Shown here piece by piece: positions 6,473 through 12,594 of a DNA stretch of 13,402 bases (the first letter of the stretch is position 1; the number at the start of each line of letters is the position of its first letter). The DNA is taken from positions 1 to 13,402 of the forward strand of contig JAEZKS010000030.1 of assembly GCA_023436075.1 (NCBI GenBank), written 5' to 3'. The position numbers were made by a program, and so were the translations under genes. A model generated the notes under the pieces. That model had not been told where the DNA came from, ran no database searches, and saw nothing but the letters and a program-made list of their open reading frames with translations. The stretch is from Methanobacteriota archaeon (GTDB taxonomy: Archaea > Halobacteriota > Methanocellia > Methanocellales > Methanocellaceae).

Positions 6473-6706
6473 TCAATACAAATACGTCATCAACACACTA
6501 TCGTCGATTTCATCGATGTACTGGGCCTGCGTCGCAGAGACGTACAGAATGTTATCGCCCACAGGAATCTTGATGTCGTTGGGCTTGGGGCGCTTGATCG
6601 CGATCGGCAGCAGGATGGCGCCGCCACAGGACGTGCAAACGCGGTAGTCACGCTTCTGCTCGTTGATAAAATCGATGACCTTTTCGCTTACTCGTAAGTT
6701 CTTCAA
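6473..6706 (-). CDS. Conserved-looking small CxxC protein
   Basis: A 77-residue protein I do not recognise. It starts with TTG at 6706, supported by GGTGAT (complementary to the archaeal 16S 3' end) a few bases upstream. It has one CxxC (Cys24-Thr-Ser-Cys27-Gly-Gly) followed by a beta-rich, proline-containing stretch (LLPIAIKRPKPNDIKIPVG) and an acidic C-terminus. A single CxxC could bind metal in a dimer or be redox active. Its G+C matches the neighbours. It lies upstream of archease on the same strand with a 164-base gap that holds the archease promoter, so it is probably transcribed separately. Confidence 0.7.
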   Translation of the reverse strand: MKNLRVSEKVIDFINEQKRDYRVCTSCGGAILLPIAIKRPKPNDIKIPVGDNILYVSATQAQYIDEIDDSVLMTYLY

Positions 6707-7028
6707 GCGATCACCGCAATCAGATTACATTTGAATGACGCTGAGGGAAAATAAACTTGTCGGCAGAAGCCTGTTAAGATAATTATACAAACGCCAGTAA
6801 TAATATATGGCACATGTCCCTTTTTCCGGGCAGATAAAAGAAAAACACGCCCCGGCGCAGACTGTTTTTGCAGGACAGCCACACAAGCAAATATTAATAC
6901 TTATAACGGCAATTATACAAAGCGGTATAGCTGTCGGCCGAAGTGGCGTACAGCGGGCGATGCCGGCGTTAAGATGCGTTAACGCAGACAGTAAGACAGA
7001 TTCATTAAGATCATAGAGTGGTGATGAA
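6707..7028. promoter_or_regulatory. Divergent promoter region
   Basis: This 322-base AT-rich gap separates the minus-strand CxxC gene from the plus-strand HEAT-repeat gene and must hold both promoters. Plus-strand TATA candidates cluster at 6891-6908 (ATATTAATACTTATAACG), which would give a leader of about 100 nt. Minus-strand candidates lie around 6767-6802. The HEAT gene has GGTGAT at 7020-7025, three bases before its GTG. No RNA gene or convincing small protein was found here. Confidence 0.4.
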
Positions 7029-9038
7029 GTGACGGAATATCCAACTGTGGGCTGGAACCAGCAGAAATTGCATGAAGCGCTCAAGAGCTCCGACCTCCTG
7101 ACGAGGATCGGCGCCATCCGGGCCATCCAGGAGACGCCCGGGGAGGAGTACGTGCAGGCGCTGTGCGACGCCCTCGGCGACCGAGACCGGCTGGTGCGGG
7201 TCAACGCGGCCATCGCCCTGGGAAAGGCGAAGAGCCCGCAGGCAGTCATTCCGCTGATCCGCCATGCAGTATCCGACCCGGATGCTGACGTGCAGTCCTA
7301 CGCACTCTGGGCTTACAGGCAGATCGATTACCAGAAGGCATCGCCACAGCTCGTCGAACTCCTCGTATCGGGTGACGACATAGCCATGGCCCGCTTTGCG
7401 GCCAACGAGGTCCGCCAGAAGACCGACATGAAGGCCATCGAGGCGATCGTCCAGCGGTTCCATAGCCGGCAGCTCTACGCCTGGAACGACCTGGACACCA
7501 GGGCGGTGAATGCGCTCTACGAGATCGGTAACGTTACCGTCGAGCCGCTCGTGAAATCCCTTGACAACCCGGACGCAAGGGTGCAGGTCAACGCGATCTA
7601 CGCGCTGGGCCGCATCGGCGACGACCGGGCGGTAATTCCCCTCATAGCTCACATCGCCCCTGCGAACGTGGACATCCGGGCCAGGATCAGCGATGCGCTG
7701 GTCAAGATCGGCCGACCGGCCATCGCAGACCTGATCAAGCTACTTGACAACAACGACCGGGACATCCGGTGGATCGCGGCCTATACGCTCGGCAGCATAG
7801 GCGAGGACGCTGAGCCCGCTCTGCTCAAGGCACTCCAGGCCCGTGATGAAAAGCCTGCAGAGGACATCATCTATGCTCTTGGATCAGCGGGCGGCAGGAA
7901 CTCATTCTCCCCGCTGTACGCAATCTTTGGCAGCACGAAGGATGACAGCGTCCGTGCCTGGTCGACTATATCTCTGGCCAGCCTGACGTCGCGTTGCTAC
8001 GAGGATCTTGACGAAGACAAGACAGCCGACCGGTTCCTCGATGCGCTGGGCGAGCAGCTCAAGCCGCACATGCTGCTGAACAGCGAGACGCTGCTGCGGC
8101 TGGGCAGGATATACATCACCAGGTCGCTCTCCGTCCCGCCTGAGCAATTCCCGGCTAACGTGACGACTGCGGTGAAATGTTTCGACCTTTCGCTGATCGA
8201 ACAGGACAACGCCGTGGCCCGTGCCTACAGGCTCTTCTTCGGCTCCTACATGAAGCTGATGACCTCCAAGTCGCCGGAGATCATGAACTATGTCGAGAGG
8301 GATTTCGCCGACCTGAAGAAAGACGCGGAGAAGGCGGAGCACAAGAAAGAGATCATGCTGCTGTCCAGCGAAGTGCTCGGCGTGTTGCGGAACGCCTATA
8401 ACGACCGCAATTTCGATTTTGCAGGGCGGTTCGACAGCTACGTGGAACTCTGCCTGTCAGTCGAGCGTTTCCTGCCGGCGGTGACGCCGAAAGAAGATGC
8501 GCGGAAGCTGAGCCAGAAGGAGATCGCGAAGCTGCACACAGACGTGGAGATCATACAGCGGAAGGTCAGCTTGCTGATCGAAAGGCTGGGCGCCGCCGGC
8601 GACGAAGACTCGGCCGCGCAGGCCCTGAGGTTGTCGACTGAACTGGCGAAGGTCGACACTGGCGTCTATACCGACTACCGCATCGCGGAGTCATGTCTGA
8701 AGAACATCGTCGCCAAGCAGAAGCTGTCTGATGACGGAAAGTCTGACCTGCTGTATAAGGTCCTGATGATCGGCAAGAACGGACTCCCGCAGATCGACCT
8801 GACAGTCGATCAGCTCCTGAAAGGCCTGAAGGTTGAGGCAAAGCCTGCGGAAAAGTCGGAGCCGGCTGCTGAAAAGACGGTGCTGCCGAAGGAAAAGAAG
8901 AAATCGCACCTCGTCGAGTATATCATTATCGCCGTGCTCGTCATTATGATCGTTGCGGTGATAGTGATTGTGGCGAACAAGCTTGGCTATATCACATTGC
9001 CATTCACGTTTCCCATCTCATGGCTGAACAAAGCGTAA
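7029..9038 (+). CDS. HEAT-repeat protein with C-terminal membrane anchor
   Basis: A 669-residue protein. Residues about 10-320 form eight or so HEAT/PBS-lyase-like repeats of about 31 residues, recognisable by recurring patterns such as DRDRLVRVNAAIALGKA, DARVQVNAIYALGRIGD and DIRWIAAYTLGSIGE. Residues 330-600 are helical and unassigned. A Lys/Glu/Pro/Ala-rich linker (about 600-628) leads to a single hydrophobic segment (EYIIIAVLVIMIVAVIVIVAN, about 630-650) and a short tail. There is no N-terminal signal peptide, so the HEAT domain should face the cytoplasm as a tail-anchored scaffold; that topology is inference. The start is a GTG with GGTGAT just upstream. None of the catalytic features of a phycobilin lyase would be expected here; HEAT repeats of this type generally mediate protein contacts. 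A strong hairpin terminator follows. Confidence 0.88.
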   Translation: MTEYPTVGWNQQKLHEALKSSDLLTRIGAIRAIQETPGEEYVQALCDALGDRDRLVRVNAAIALGKAKSPQAVIPLIRHAVSDPDADVQSYALWAYRQIDYQKASPQLVELLVSGDDIAMARFAANEVRQKTDMKAIEAIVQRFHSRQLYAWNDLDTRAVNALYEIGNVTVEPLVKSLDNPDARVQVNAIYALGRIGDDRAVIPLIAHIAPANVDIRARISDALVKIGRPAIADLIKLLDNNDRDIRWIAAYTLGSIGEDAEPALLKALQARDEKPAEDIIYALGSAGGRNSFSPLYAIFGSTKDDSVRAWSTISLASLTSRCYEDLDEDKTADRFLDALGEQLKPHMLLNSETLLRLGRIYITRSLSVPPEQFPANVTTAVKCFDLSLIEQDNAVARAYRLFFGSYMKLMTSKSPEIMNYVERDFADLKKDAEKAEHKKEIMLLSSEVLGVLRNAYNDRNFDFAGRFDSYVELCLSVERFLPAVTPKEDARKLSQKEIAKLHTDVEIIQRKVSLLIERLGAAGDEDSAAQALRLSTELAKVDTGVYTDYRIAESCLKNIVAKQKLSDDGKSDLLYKVLMIGKNGLPQIDLTVDQLLKGLKVEAKPAEKSEPAAEKTVLPKEKKKSHLVEYIIIAVLVIMIVAVIVIVANKLGYITLPFTFPISWLNKA

Positions 9039-9071
9039 TGGCTTATACTGAAAAACATGCAAGAACAGATG

Positions 9072-9110
9072 CAGGCAGGCCATAAAGCCTGCCTGATTGC
9101 GCTTTTTGAT
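9072..9110 (+). terminator. Hairpin terminator of the HEAT-repeat gene
   Basis: CAGGCAGGC (9072-9080) and GCCTGCCTG (9087-9095) form a perfect 9-bp stem with a 6-nt loop, followed by ATTGCGCTTTTTGAT. It lies about 35 nt past the TAA and between two convergent genes, and the U-tract is on the plus-strand side. Confidence 0.75.
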
Positions 9111-9679
9111 TATTCTCTTTTATAGACGACGTACAGCGCGACAAGTGTCAGCCCGGCCAGCGCAGAAATCGTGGTCATTCCCGGCGAAGGCGTGGCCATG
9201 GGCGTCGACGAAGGCGACGCGGATGGGGAGGGAGACGGCACCGGAGAAGGCGTGACTGTGACCGGCGCAGACTCTACGGGCTTCCATTCCGGCGGAATTG
9301 CGACGTTGGCTGTCGTCGTGCCTTCACCCACGTCAACGACGGCGAAATAGGAATGGTTGTTATGAACCGCCTCGATGTAGTATACACCGAACGGAACCTT
9401 GTAGAACGTATAGGTACCCGGCGCCGATTTCGCGGGGTCCCATTCTACTTCCTGTGGGTTCTGGCCGTCGGGGAGATGTACGATATTGCCTTTGCTATGG
9501 TTCACGGAGTCGTAGTAATAGAGTGTGACAGTGGCGTTCCTGATGTCTCCAAGCTCAACCTCCGAAGGCTGCAGCGTGACAGTAGATTGAGCGCCAGCGA
9601 CGGTTATAGCCAGGACTGCAAAGCTTAGCGCGAGCAGGACAAAAATCGTGCAGAAGATGCGTGTGTTTTTATGGCCCAT
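9110..9679 (-). CDS. Exported Ig-like surface protein with C-terminal anchor
   Basis: A 189-residue extracellular protein. Residues 1-30 are a signal peptide ending VAGA-QS. Residues about 32-130 look like a beta-sandwich of the carboxypeptidase-regulatory/Ig kind (VTLQPSEVELGDIRNATVTL, TYTFYKVPFGVYYIEAVHN). A Ser/Pro/Thr-rich spacer (about 141-166) leads to SPGM, a hydrophobic segment and a short charged tail (YVVYKRE). Such an end resembles archaeal PGF-CTERM signals processed by archaeosortase, but Met replaces the Phe, so a plain membrane anchor is equally possible. NHS and NAT sites could be N-glycosylated. GGTGGT 6 nt before the ATG and a TATA-like element at 9725-9715 support the start. 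Its function is unknown. Confidence 0.85.
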   Translation of the reverse strand: MGHKNTRIFCTIFVLLALSFAVLAITVAGAQSTVTLQPSEVELGDIRNATVTLYYYDSVNHSKGNIVHLPDGQNPQEVEWDPAKSAPGTYTFYKVPFGVYYIEAVHNNHSYFAVVDVGEGTTTANVAIPPEWKPVESAPVTVTPSPVPSPSPSASPSSTPMATPSPGMTTISALAGLTLVALYVVYKRE

Positions 9680-9714
9680 GCGACGACCACCAGTATGAAA
9701 GGGGCGCCGGCGGT

Positions 9715-9725
9715 CGATAAATACT
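9715..9725 (-). promoter_or_regulatory. TATA box for the surface protein gene
   Basis: AGTATTTATCG on the minus strand is about 40 nt before the ATG at 9679. This predicts a leader of about 15-20 nt, consistent with the ribosome binding site seen there. It lies in the short gap after the seven-cysteine mini-protein, so the surface protein has its own promoter. Confidence 0.45.
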
Positions 9726-9765
9726 TTGCCTTATGCCCCTTCATACCGGATCGATCGTCTAGCCG

Positions 9766-9915
9766 TTACATCGGGTATACCGAGCTGGTCACGTCCTTGT
9801 CGCAGACGCACTCTTTGGGCGGCCGGTTGCACCCTGAACAGACGTCTTTGACAACGGAAGCGCCGCAGGTCTGGCACGGCGTAGTATCGCATGCTTCGCC
9901 TTCTTTCTTACCCAT
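9766..9915 (-). CDS. Seven-cysteine mini-protein, zinc-ribbon-like
   Basis: A 49-residue protein of unknown function with seven cysteines. Cys14-Gln-Thr-Cys17 and Cys26-Ser-Gly-Cys29 form a compact zinc-ribbon-like pair, with Cys9, Cys36 and Cys38 (KECVCDK) in addition. The start at 9915 (MGKKEGEAC) is preferred over an in-frame ATG at 10011. TTAAATATT (9953-9945) lies about 30-38 nt upstream, predicting a leader of about 10 nt, and the residues before 9915 look unconstrained. Short proteins of this sort are common in methanogens and usually bind zinc or act as small adaptor domains. No partner is indicated; the downstream surface gene has its own promoter. Confidence 0.65.
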   Translation of the reverse strand: MGKKEGEACDTTPCQTCGASVVKDVCSGCNRPPKECVCDKDVTSSVYPM

Positions 9916-9944
9916 ATTGAACACCAAGAGAATTTTACGGGCGG

Positions 9945-9953
9945 AATATTTAA
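9945..9953 (-). promoter_or_regulatory. TATA box for the mini-protein gene
   Basis: TTAAATATT on the minus strand is centred 34 nt before the ATG at 9915, predicting a very short leader. It is the main support for choosing the short form of the gene. Confidence 0.5.
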
Positions 9954-10021
9954 CAGTGAGCCGGAAAATGAGCATCGGACACGGGGCATGGAGGGCACAG
10001 GGGTTTAACAATAGGCCCCTC

Positions 10022-10070
10022 CGGGCCGGGCACGCGTACGCGCGCGACGGGCGCCCGGCCCGTCACAAAA
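10022..10070 (-). terminator. GC-rich hairpin and U-tract after the AAA+ gene
   Basis: Past the AAA+ stop codon the minus strand reads a run of six T (near 10070-10065). A perfect 10-bp stem follows, CGGGCCGGGC (10062-10053) with GCCCGGCCCG (10031-10022), around a 21-nt loop rich in CG steps. The U-tract comes before the stem, not after it, so this is not a bacterial-type terminator. U-tracts alone can end archaeal transcription. A TTATAA at 10080-10075 also makes a short structured RNA conceivable. Confidence 0.4.
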
Positions 10071-10093
10071 AAGCTTATAACCAGGTTAAAGAC

Positions 10094-11383
10094 TTAGCTG
10101 CTTTGCCCGTCATTTAACTTCAGGTTAATGCGCTCCTCGAACTGCTTGACCGCGCGGACCATGTCGTCCTGCGTGAGTTTGGTGCGATCCTCGGTCAGGG
10201 CGTTCAGCACTGCCTCACGGACCACGAGCCGCAGGTCGGAGCCAGAGTAGTTCTCGGTCATGGATGCGAGCTGTTTCACGTTGAATTTACCCTCGATGGG
10301 CTCAAGCACCATTCCGAAGATCTTCTCCCTCATCTCCACGTCTGGCAGCGGGAACATGACGATCTCGTCGAATCGCCTCCATGCTGCGTTGTCCAGTAGC
10401 TTCGGGTGGTTGGTCGCGCCGATCAGCAGGACGCCGTCGTTGACCAGGCTGATGTTGTCGATGCATTTCAGCAGAGTGTTCACGGCGCGCTTCAGCGCGG
10501 CGTGCTCGTCAGACGTACGGGTCTTCGCGACGAAGTCGAACTCGTCAATGAATAGGATGCACGGGCTCATCTTCTTGGCCAGTTCGAACACCTTGTCGAT
10601 GTTCTTCGAGGTTTCGCCCAGGTACTGCGACGTGATCATTGATAGCTTGACCTCGAGGAACGGCAGGCCGAGTCTCGCCGACATGGCCCGGGCCGTGGAC
10701 GTCTTGCCGGTTCCTGGCGGGCCGACGAACAGCAGCTTGCCGATCTCGCGCAGCCCGATCTTTCGCAGGTAGTCCCGGTACTCGATGGCCTTCACGATCT
10801 TCTCGACCTCCGCCTCCTGATCAGGGGTGAGGACGATGTCATCGAGCTTCTGGCCGACCTCATCCGGGGCGGTCATATGGACGAGCTTGAGCATGTCGAC
10901 GCCCTCGTCGCCGCCTTCTTCTGCCACGGTCTTGCTCAGGCCCTCGATCCAGGCCTTGTCGGACTCCTTGGCCGGGTTCCTGGAGCGCACTTCCTTGTAG
11001 TCTACGTCGATGTTACCGTAGTTCTGGTAATAGTAGGCCAGCACCGGGTTCGTGTTGATGCGCTCTTTCACGTCCTTCTTCGCGAACCAGCGGGTGCCCA
11101 GGTCGAGCACGGTAAGCGTGAAGATCGAGCCGAATTCGTCGAAATTCACGAAGGGCAGGGAAGACATGATCGAATGGGCATCGTCGAGATTGTATATCGC
11201 CTTGATGTCCGAGTCTACCACTTTTATCGGCCGGTGGACCTTCTTTTCCCCCGAGTCCCAGTAATGCTTACGTATGTTAGGGGGCAGATCGTCTTCCGTC
11301 AGCGTGCTCGAGTTGTTGTATATCTCGGCCGTGAGCAGCAGCTCCAGCACGTCAAGCAGCGCCTTGTCGTTCGGGTTTGCCAT
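10094..11383 (-). CDS. AAA+ ATPase with unassigned N-terminal domain
   Basis: A 429-residue classical AAA ATPase with one ATPase domain (about 180-420). It has Walker A GPPGTGKT (221-228), Walker B CILFIDEFD (275-283, Asp280 and Glu281), sensor 1 Asn325 in IGATNHP, the arginine pair RRFDE (336-340) of the second region of homology, and the GSDLR of the C-terminal helical domain (381-385). All catalytic residues are present. It should form a ring, probably a hexamer, that remodels proteins. The first 170 residues match no domain I know: not the PAN coiled coil, not a Cdc48 double-psi barrel, not a Lon or FtsH membrane segment. The start ATG has GGTG 4 nt upstream. The substrate is unknown; it lies downstream of a prepilin peptidase gene on the same strand, separated by a large repeat, so co-transcription is doubtful. 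Confidence 0.93.
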   Translation of the reverse strand: MANPNDKALLDVLELLLTAEIYNNSSTLTEDDLPPNIRKHYWDSGEKKVHRPIKVVDSDIKAIYNLDDAHSIMSSLPFVNFDEFGSIFTLTVLDLGTRWFAKKDVKERINTNPVLAYYYQNYGNIDVDYKEVRSRNPAKESDKAWIEGLSKTVAEEGGDEGVDMLKLVHMTAPDEVGQKLDDIVLTPDQEAEVEKIVKAIEYRDYLRKIGLREIGKLLFVGPPGTGKTSTARAMSARLGLPFLEVKLSMITSQYLGETSKNIDKVFELAKKMSPCILFIDEFDFVAKTRTSDEHAALKRAVNTLLKCIDNISLVNDGVLLIGATNHPKLLDNAAWRRFDEIVMFPLPDVEMREKIFGMVLEPIEGKFNVKQLASMTENYSGSDLRLVVREAVLNALTEDRTKLTQDDMVRAVKQFEERINLKLNDGQSS

Positions 11384-11497
11384 GTTGCACCATTCCTTCG
11401 TTCGATGTAAATGAGCATTTATGCGAGTCTAATACTTACAGGTTACGCTTACAAATACATTTTGGAACTGACAGAGGTCTCAGAGGTTACACGAGGA

Positions 11498-11641
11498 CAC
11501 CGAGCTTCAACACAGAGGTCACAGAGGACACAGAGGACGCACAGAGGACGAATAAAAAACTGGCTCATGCATCAGCCGTTTTGTTAAATATCCTCTGTGC
11601 GTCCTCTGTGCCCTCTGAGTCCTCTGTGTTGAAGCTCGGTG
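11498..11641. repeat. 51-bp inverted repeat of CACAGAGG units
   Basis: The left arm 11498-11548 and right arm 11591-11641 are inverted copies with 48 of 51 matches. Each arm is built from repeats of about 9-10 bases around CACAGAGG, and starts with the non-repetitive CACCGAGCTTCAA. The 42-base centre is AT-rich and can pair again (AAAAC and GGCT with AGCC and GTTTT), so a transcript could fold into one hairpin of about 60 pairs. Further weaker units (ACAGAGG, TCAGAGG) lie at 11470-11497. Units of this kind are known as dispersed intergenic repeats in many prokaryotes. The element separates the prepilin peptidase gene from the AAA+ gene, both on the minus strand, and may end transcription of the first. 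Confidence 0.9.
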
Positions 11642-11664
11642 ACCTCTCGCCGACCTCCGGGACC

Positions 11665-12465
11665 TCACCGGCCCATAAGGGCGGATACCACCTGCATGAG
11701 GATGTCCCCGTAAAAAACGCCGACCAGAAAGCCCAGGGTGATCGGTATGAGGAACGGCAGCTTGGGCGTCACCCAGACCTTGTCGCCGATCTTACCTGCA
11801 TCCCGCCACTTTGCCAGCTCTTTCACCGAACTGTCGTCGATCTCAGAGCCTTTGAAGACCCAGCGTTTCTGCACATTACCATCTTCCTCGCCATAGTGGT
11901 GCATCAGTCGCAGATGCTTCCCTTTCAGGTCGCCGATGCGAGCCCTGTAGCCAGTGAACGCCCCCACCGGATTCGACAGCAGTTCGCTCGGAGGGGTACT
12001 GGTCAGATTGTACAGGAGCATGCAGAGAGGAACGATGATGTTCAGCACCACGGCGTTGCCGAGGACGGCCAGCGCGAACACTGGAGACATGATATCGTCT
12101 GAGATCGGGAAGTTGAAGCCGGCAAGATCGATCGCCGGATACAGCGGGAACATGATCGCGATGGCGATGAGCGCCTTGGCGTCGGCACCTCCGAAGCCGC
12201 CCACCCGGAAAATGAGGTAAACGAGCATATAGATAAACAGGACGCCGGCACCAAGCCAGATCAGGAAGCTGAGGTTGAAGTCGTTCAGCCATAGCTGGTA
12301 CAGGCCGAAGATCACTCCGAAGCCGCCCATGACGTACCATAGCGCGTTGGGCGCCCGGCGGACTTTCCAGTCGGTGACACACGAGTATCCGAGAATAGCA
12401 GTAGCGACCAGCACCCGGAGAATGTCAAGAGTGCTATCCCACTGGAACGTGAAGGACAGGGCCAT
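11665..12465 (-). CDS. Prepilin/prearchaellin peptidase, A24 family
   Basis: A membrane aspartyl protease that removes the class III signal peptide of archaeal pilins or archaellins. It has 266 residues from the ATG at 12465; an in-frame GTG lies just before it. The two catalytic aspartates are visible: Asp32 in CVTDWKVRRAPN and Asp95 in GGADAK, the archaeal form of the GxGD motif. About six hydrophobic segments are seen. A soluble insert of about 75 residues (TSTPPSELLSNP to WVTPKLPF) precedes the last one, longer than in the shortest FlaK proteins, as in the larger archaeal A24 members. ATTTATATTTT (12495-12485) is centred 25 nt before the ATG, so the mRNA should be leaderless. Which pilin it serves is not shown here; no pilin gene is in the window. 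Confidence 0.92.
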   Translation of the reverse strand: MALSFTFQWDSTLDILRVLVATAILGYSCVTDWKVRRAPNALWYVMGGFGVIFGLYQLWLNDFNLSFLIWLGAGVLFIYMLVYLIFRVGGFGGADAKALIAIAIMFPLYPAIDLAGFNFPISDDIMSPVFALAVLGNAVVLNIIVPLCMLLYNLTSTPPSELLSNPVGAFTGYRARIGDLKGKHLRLMHHYGEEDGNVQKRWVFKGSEIDDSSVKELAKWRDAGKIGDKVWVTPKLPFLIPITLGFLVGVFYGDILMQVVSALMGR

Positions 12466-12484
12466 CACAGTTGAATGAGCAACG

Positions 12485-12495
12485 AAAATATAAAT
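12485..12495 (-). promoter_or_regulatory. TATA box for the prepilin peptidase gene
   Basis: ATTTATATTTT on the minus strand is centred 25 nt before the ATG at 12465 and is the clearest TATA box in the window. It predicts a leaderless transcript starting at about the start codon. Confidence 0.65.
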
Positions 12496-12507
12496 GTCTT
12501 ATGGAGG

Positions 12508-12585
12508 GCACAATGGGCACGATGGACACTATGGAGCCGTTTCAAGATAGTCTTGAGAGGACCACATGTGTACATTGTGTCCGTA
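12508..12585. repeat. 9-bp tandem repeat with inverted counterpart
   Basis: Three 9-base units stand in tandem at 12508-12534: GCACAATGG, GCACGATGG and ACACTATGG. They are followed by a small palindrome TCAAGA-TAG-TCTTGA (12542-12556). Sequence rich in the inverse unit comes next (ACATTGTGTCC near 12572-12582, the complement of GGACACAATGT). The whole fills the gap between the actin-like gene and the prepilin peptidase promoter, and resembles in plan the larger repeats at 3524-3703 and 11498-11641. Confidence 0.55.
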
Positions 12586-12594
12586 TGCCTATTG

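Noticed and set aside
6807..7016. Plus-strand 69-codon frame before the HEAT-repeat gene
   Set aside because: No ribosome binding site, no conserved-looking features, and it covers the divergent promoter region.
7011..7652. Minus-strand open frame of 213 codons opposite the HEAT-repeat gene
   Set aside because: Repetitive GC-rich coding sequence on the other strand explains it; no family resemblance.
9671..10117. Plus-strand 148-codon frame
   Set aside because: It is antisense to the mini-protein and crosses its promoter and the GC hairpin; low-complexity composition.
11470..11641. CRISPR-like array
   Set aside because: The repeated unit is only 8-10 bases with no regular spacers, and the copies invert in the second half; no cas genes are present.
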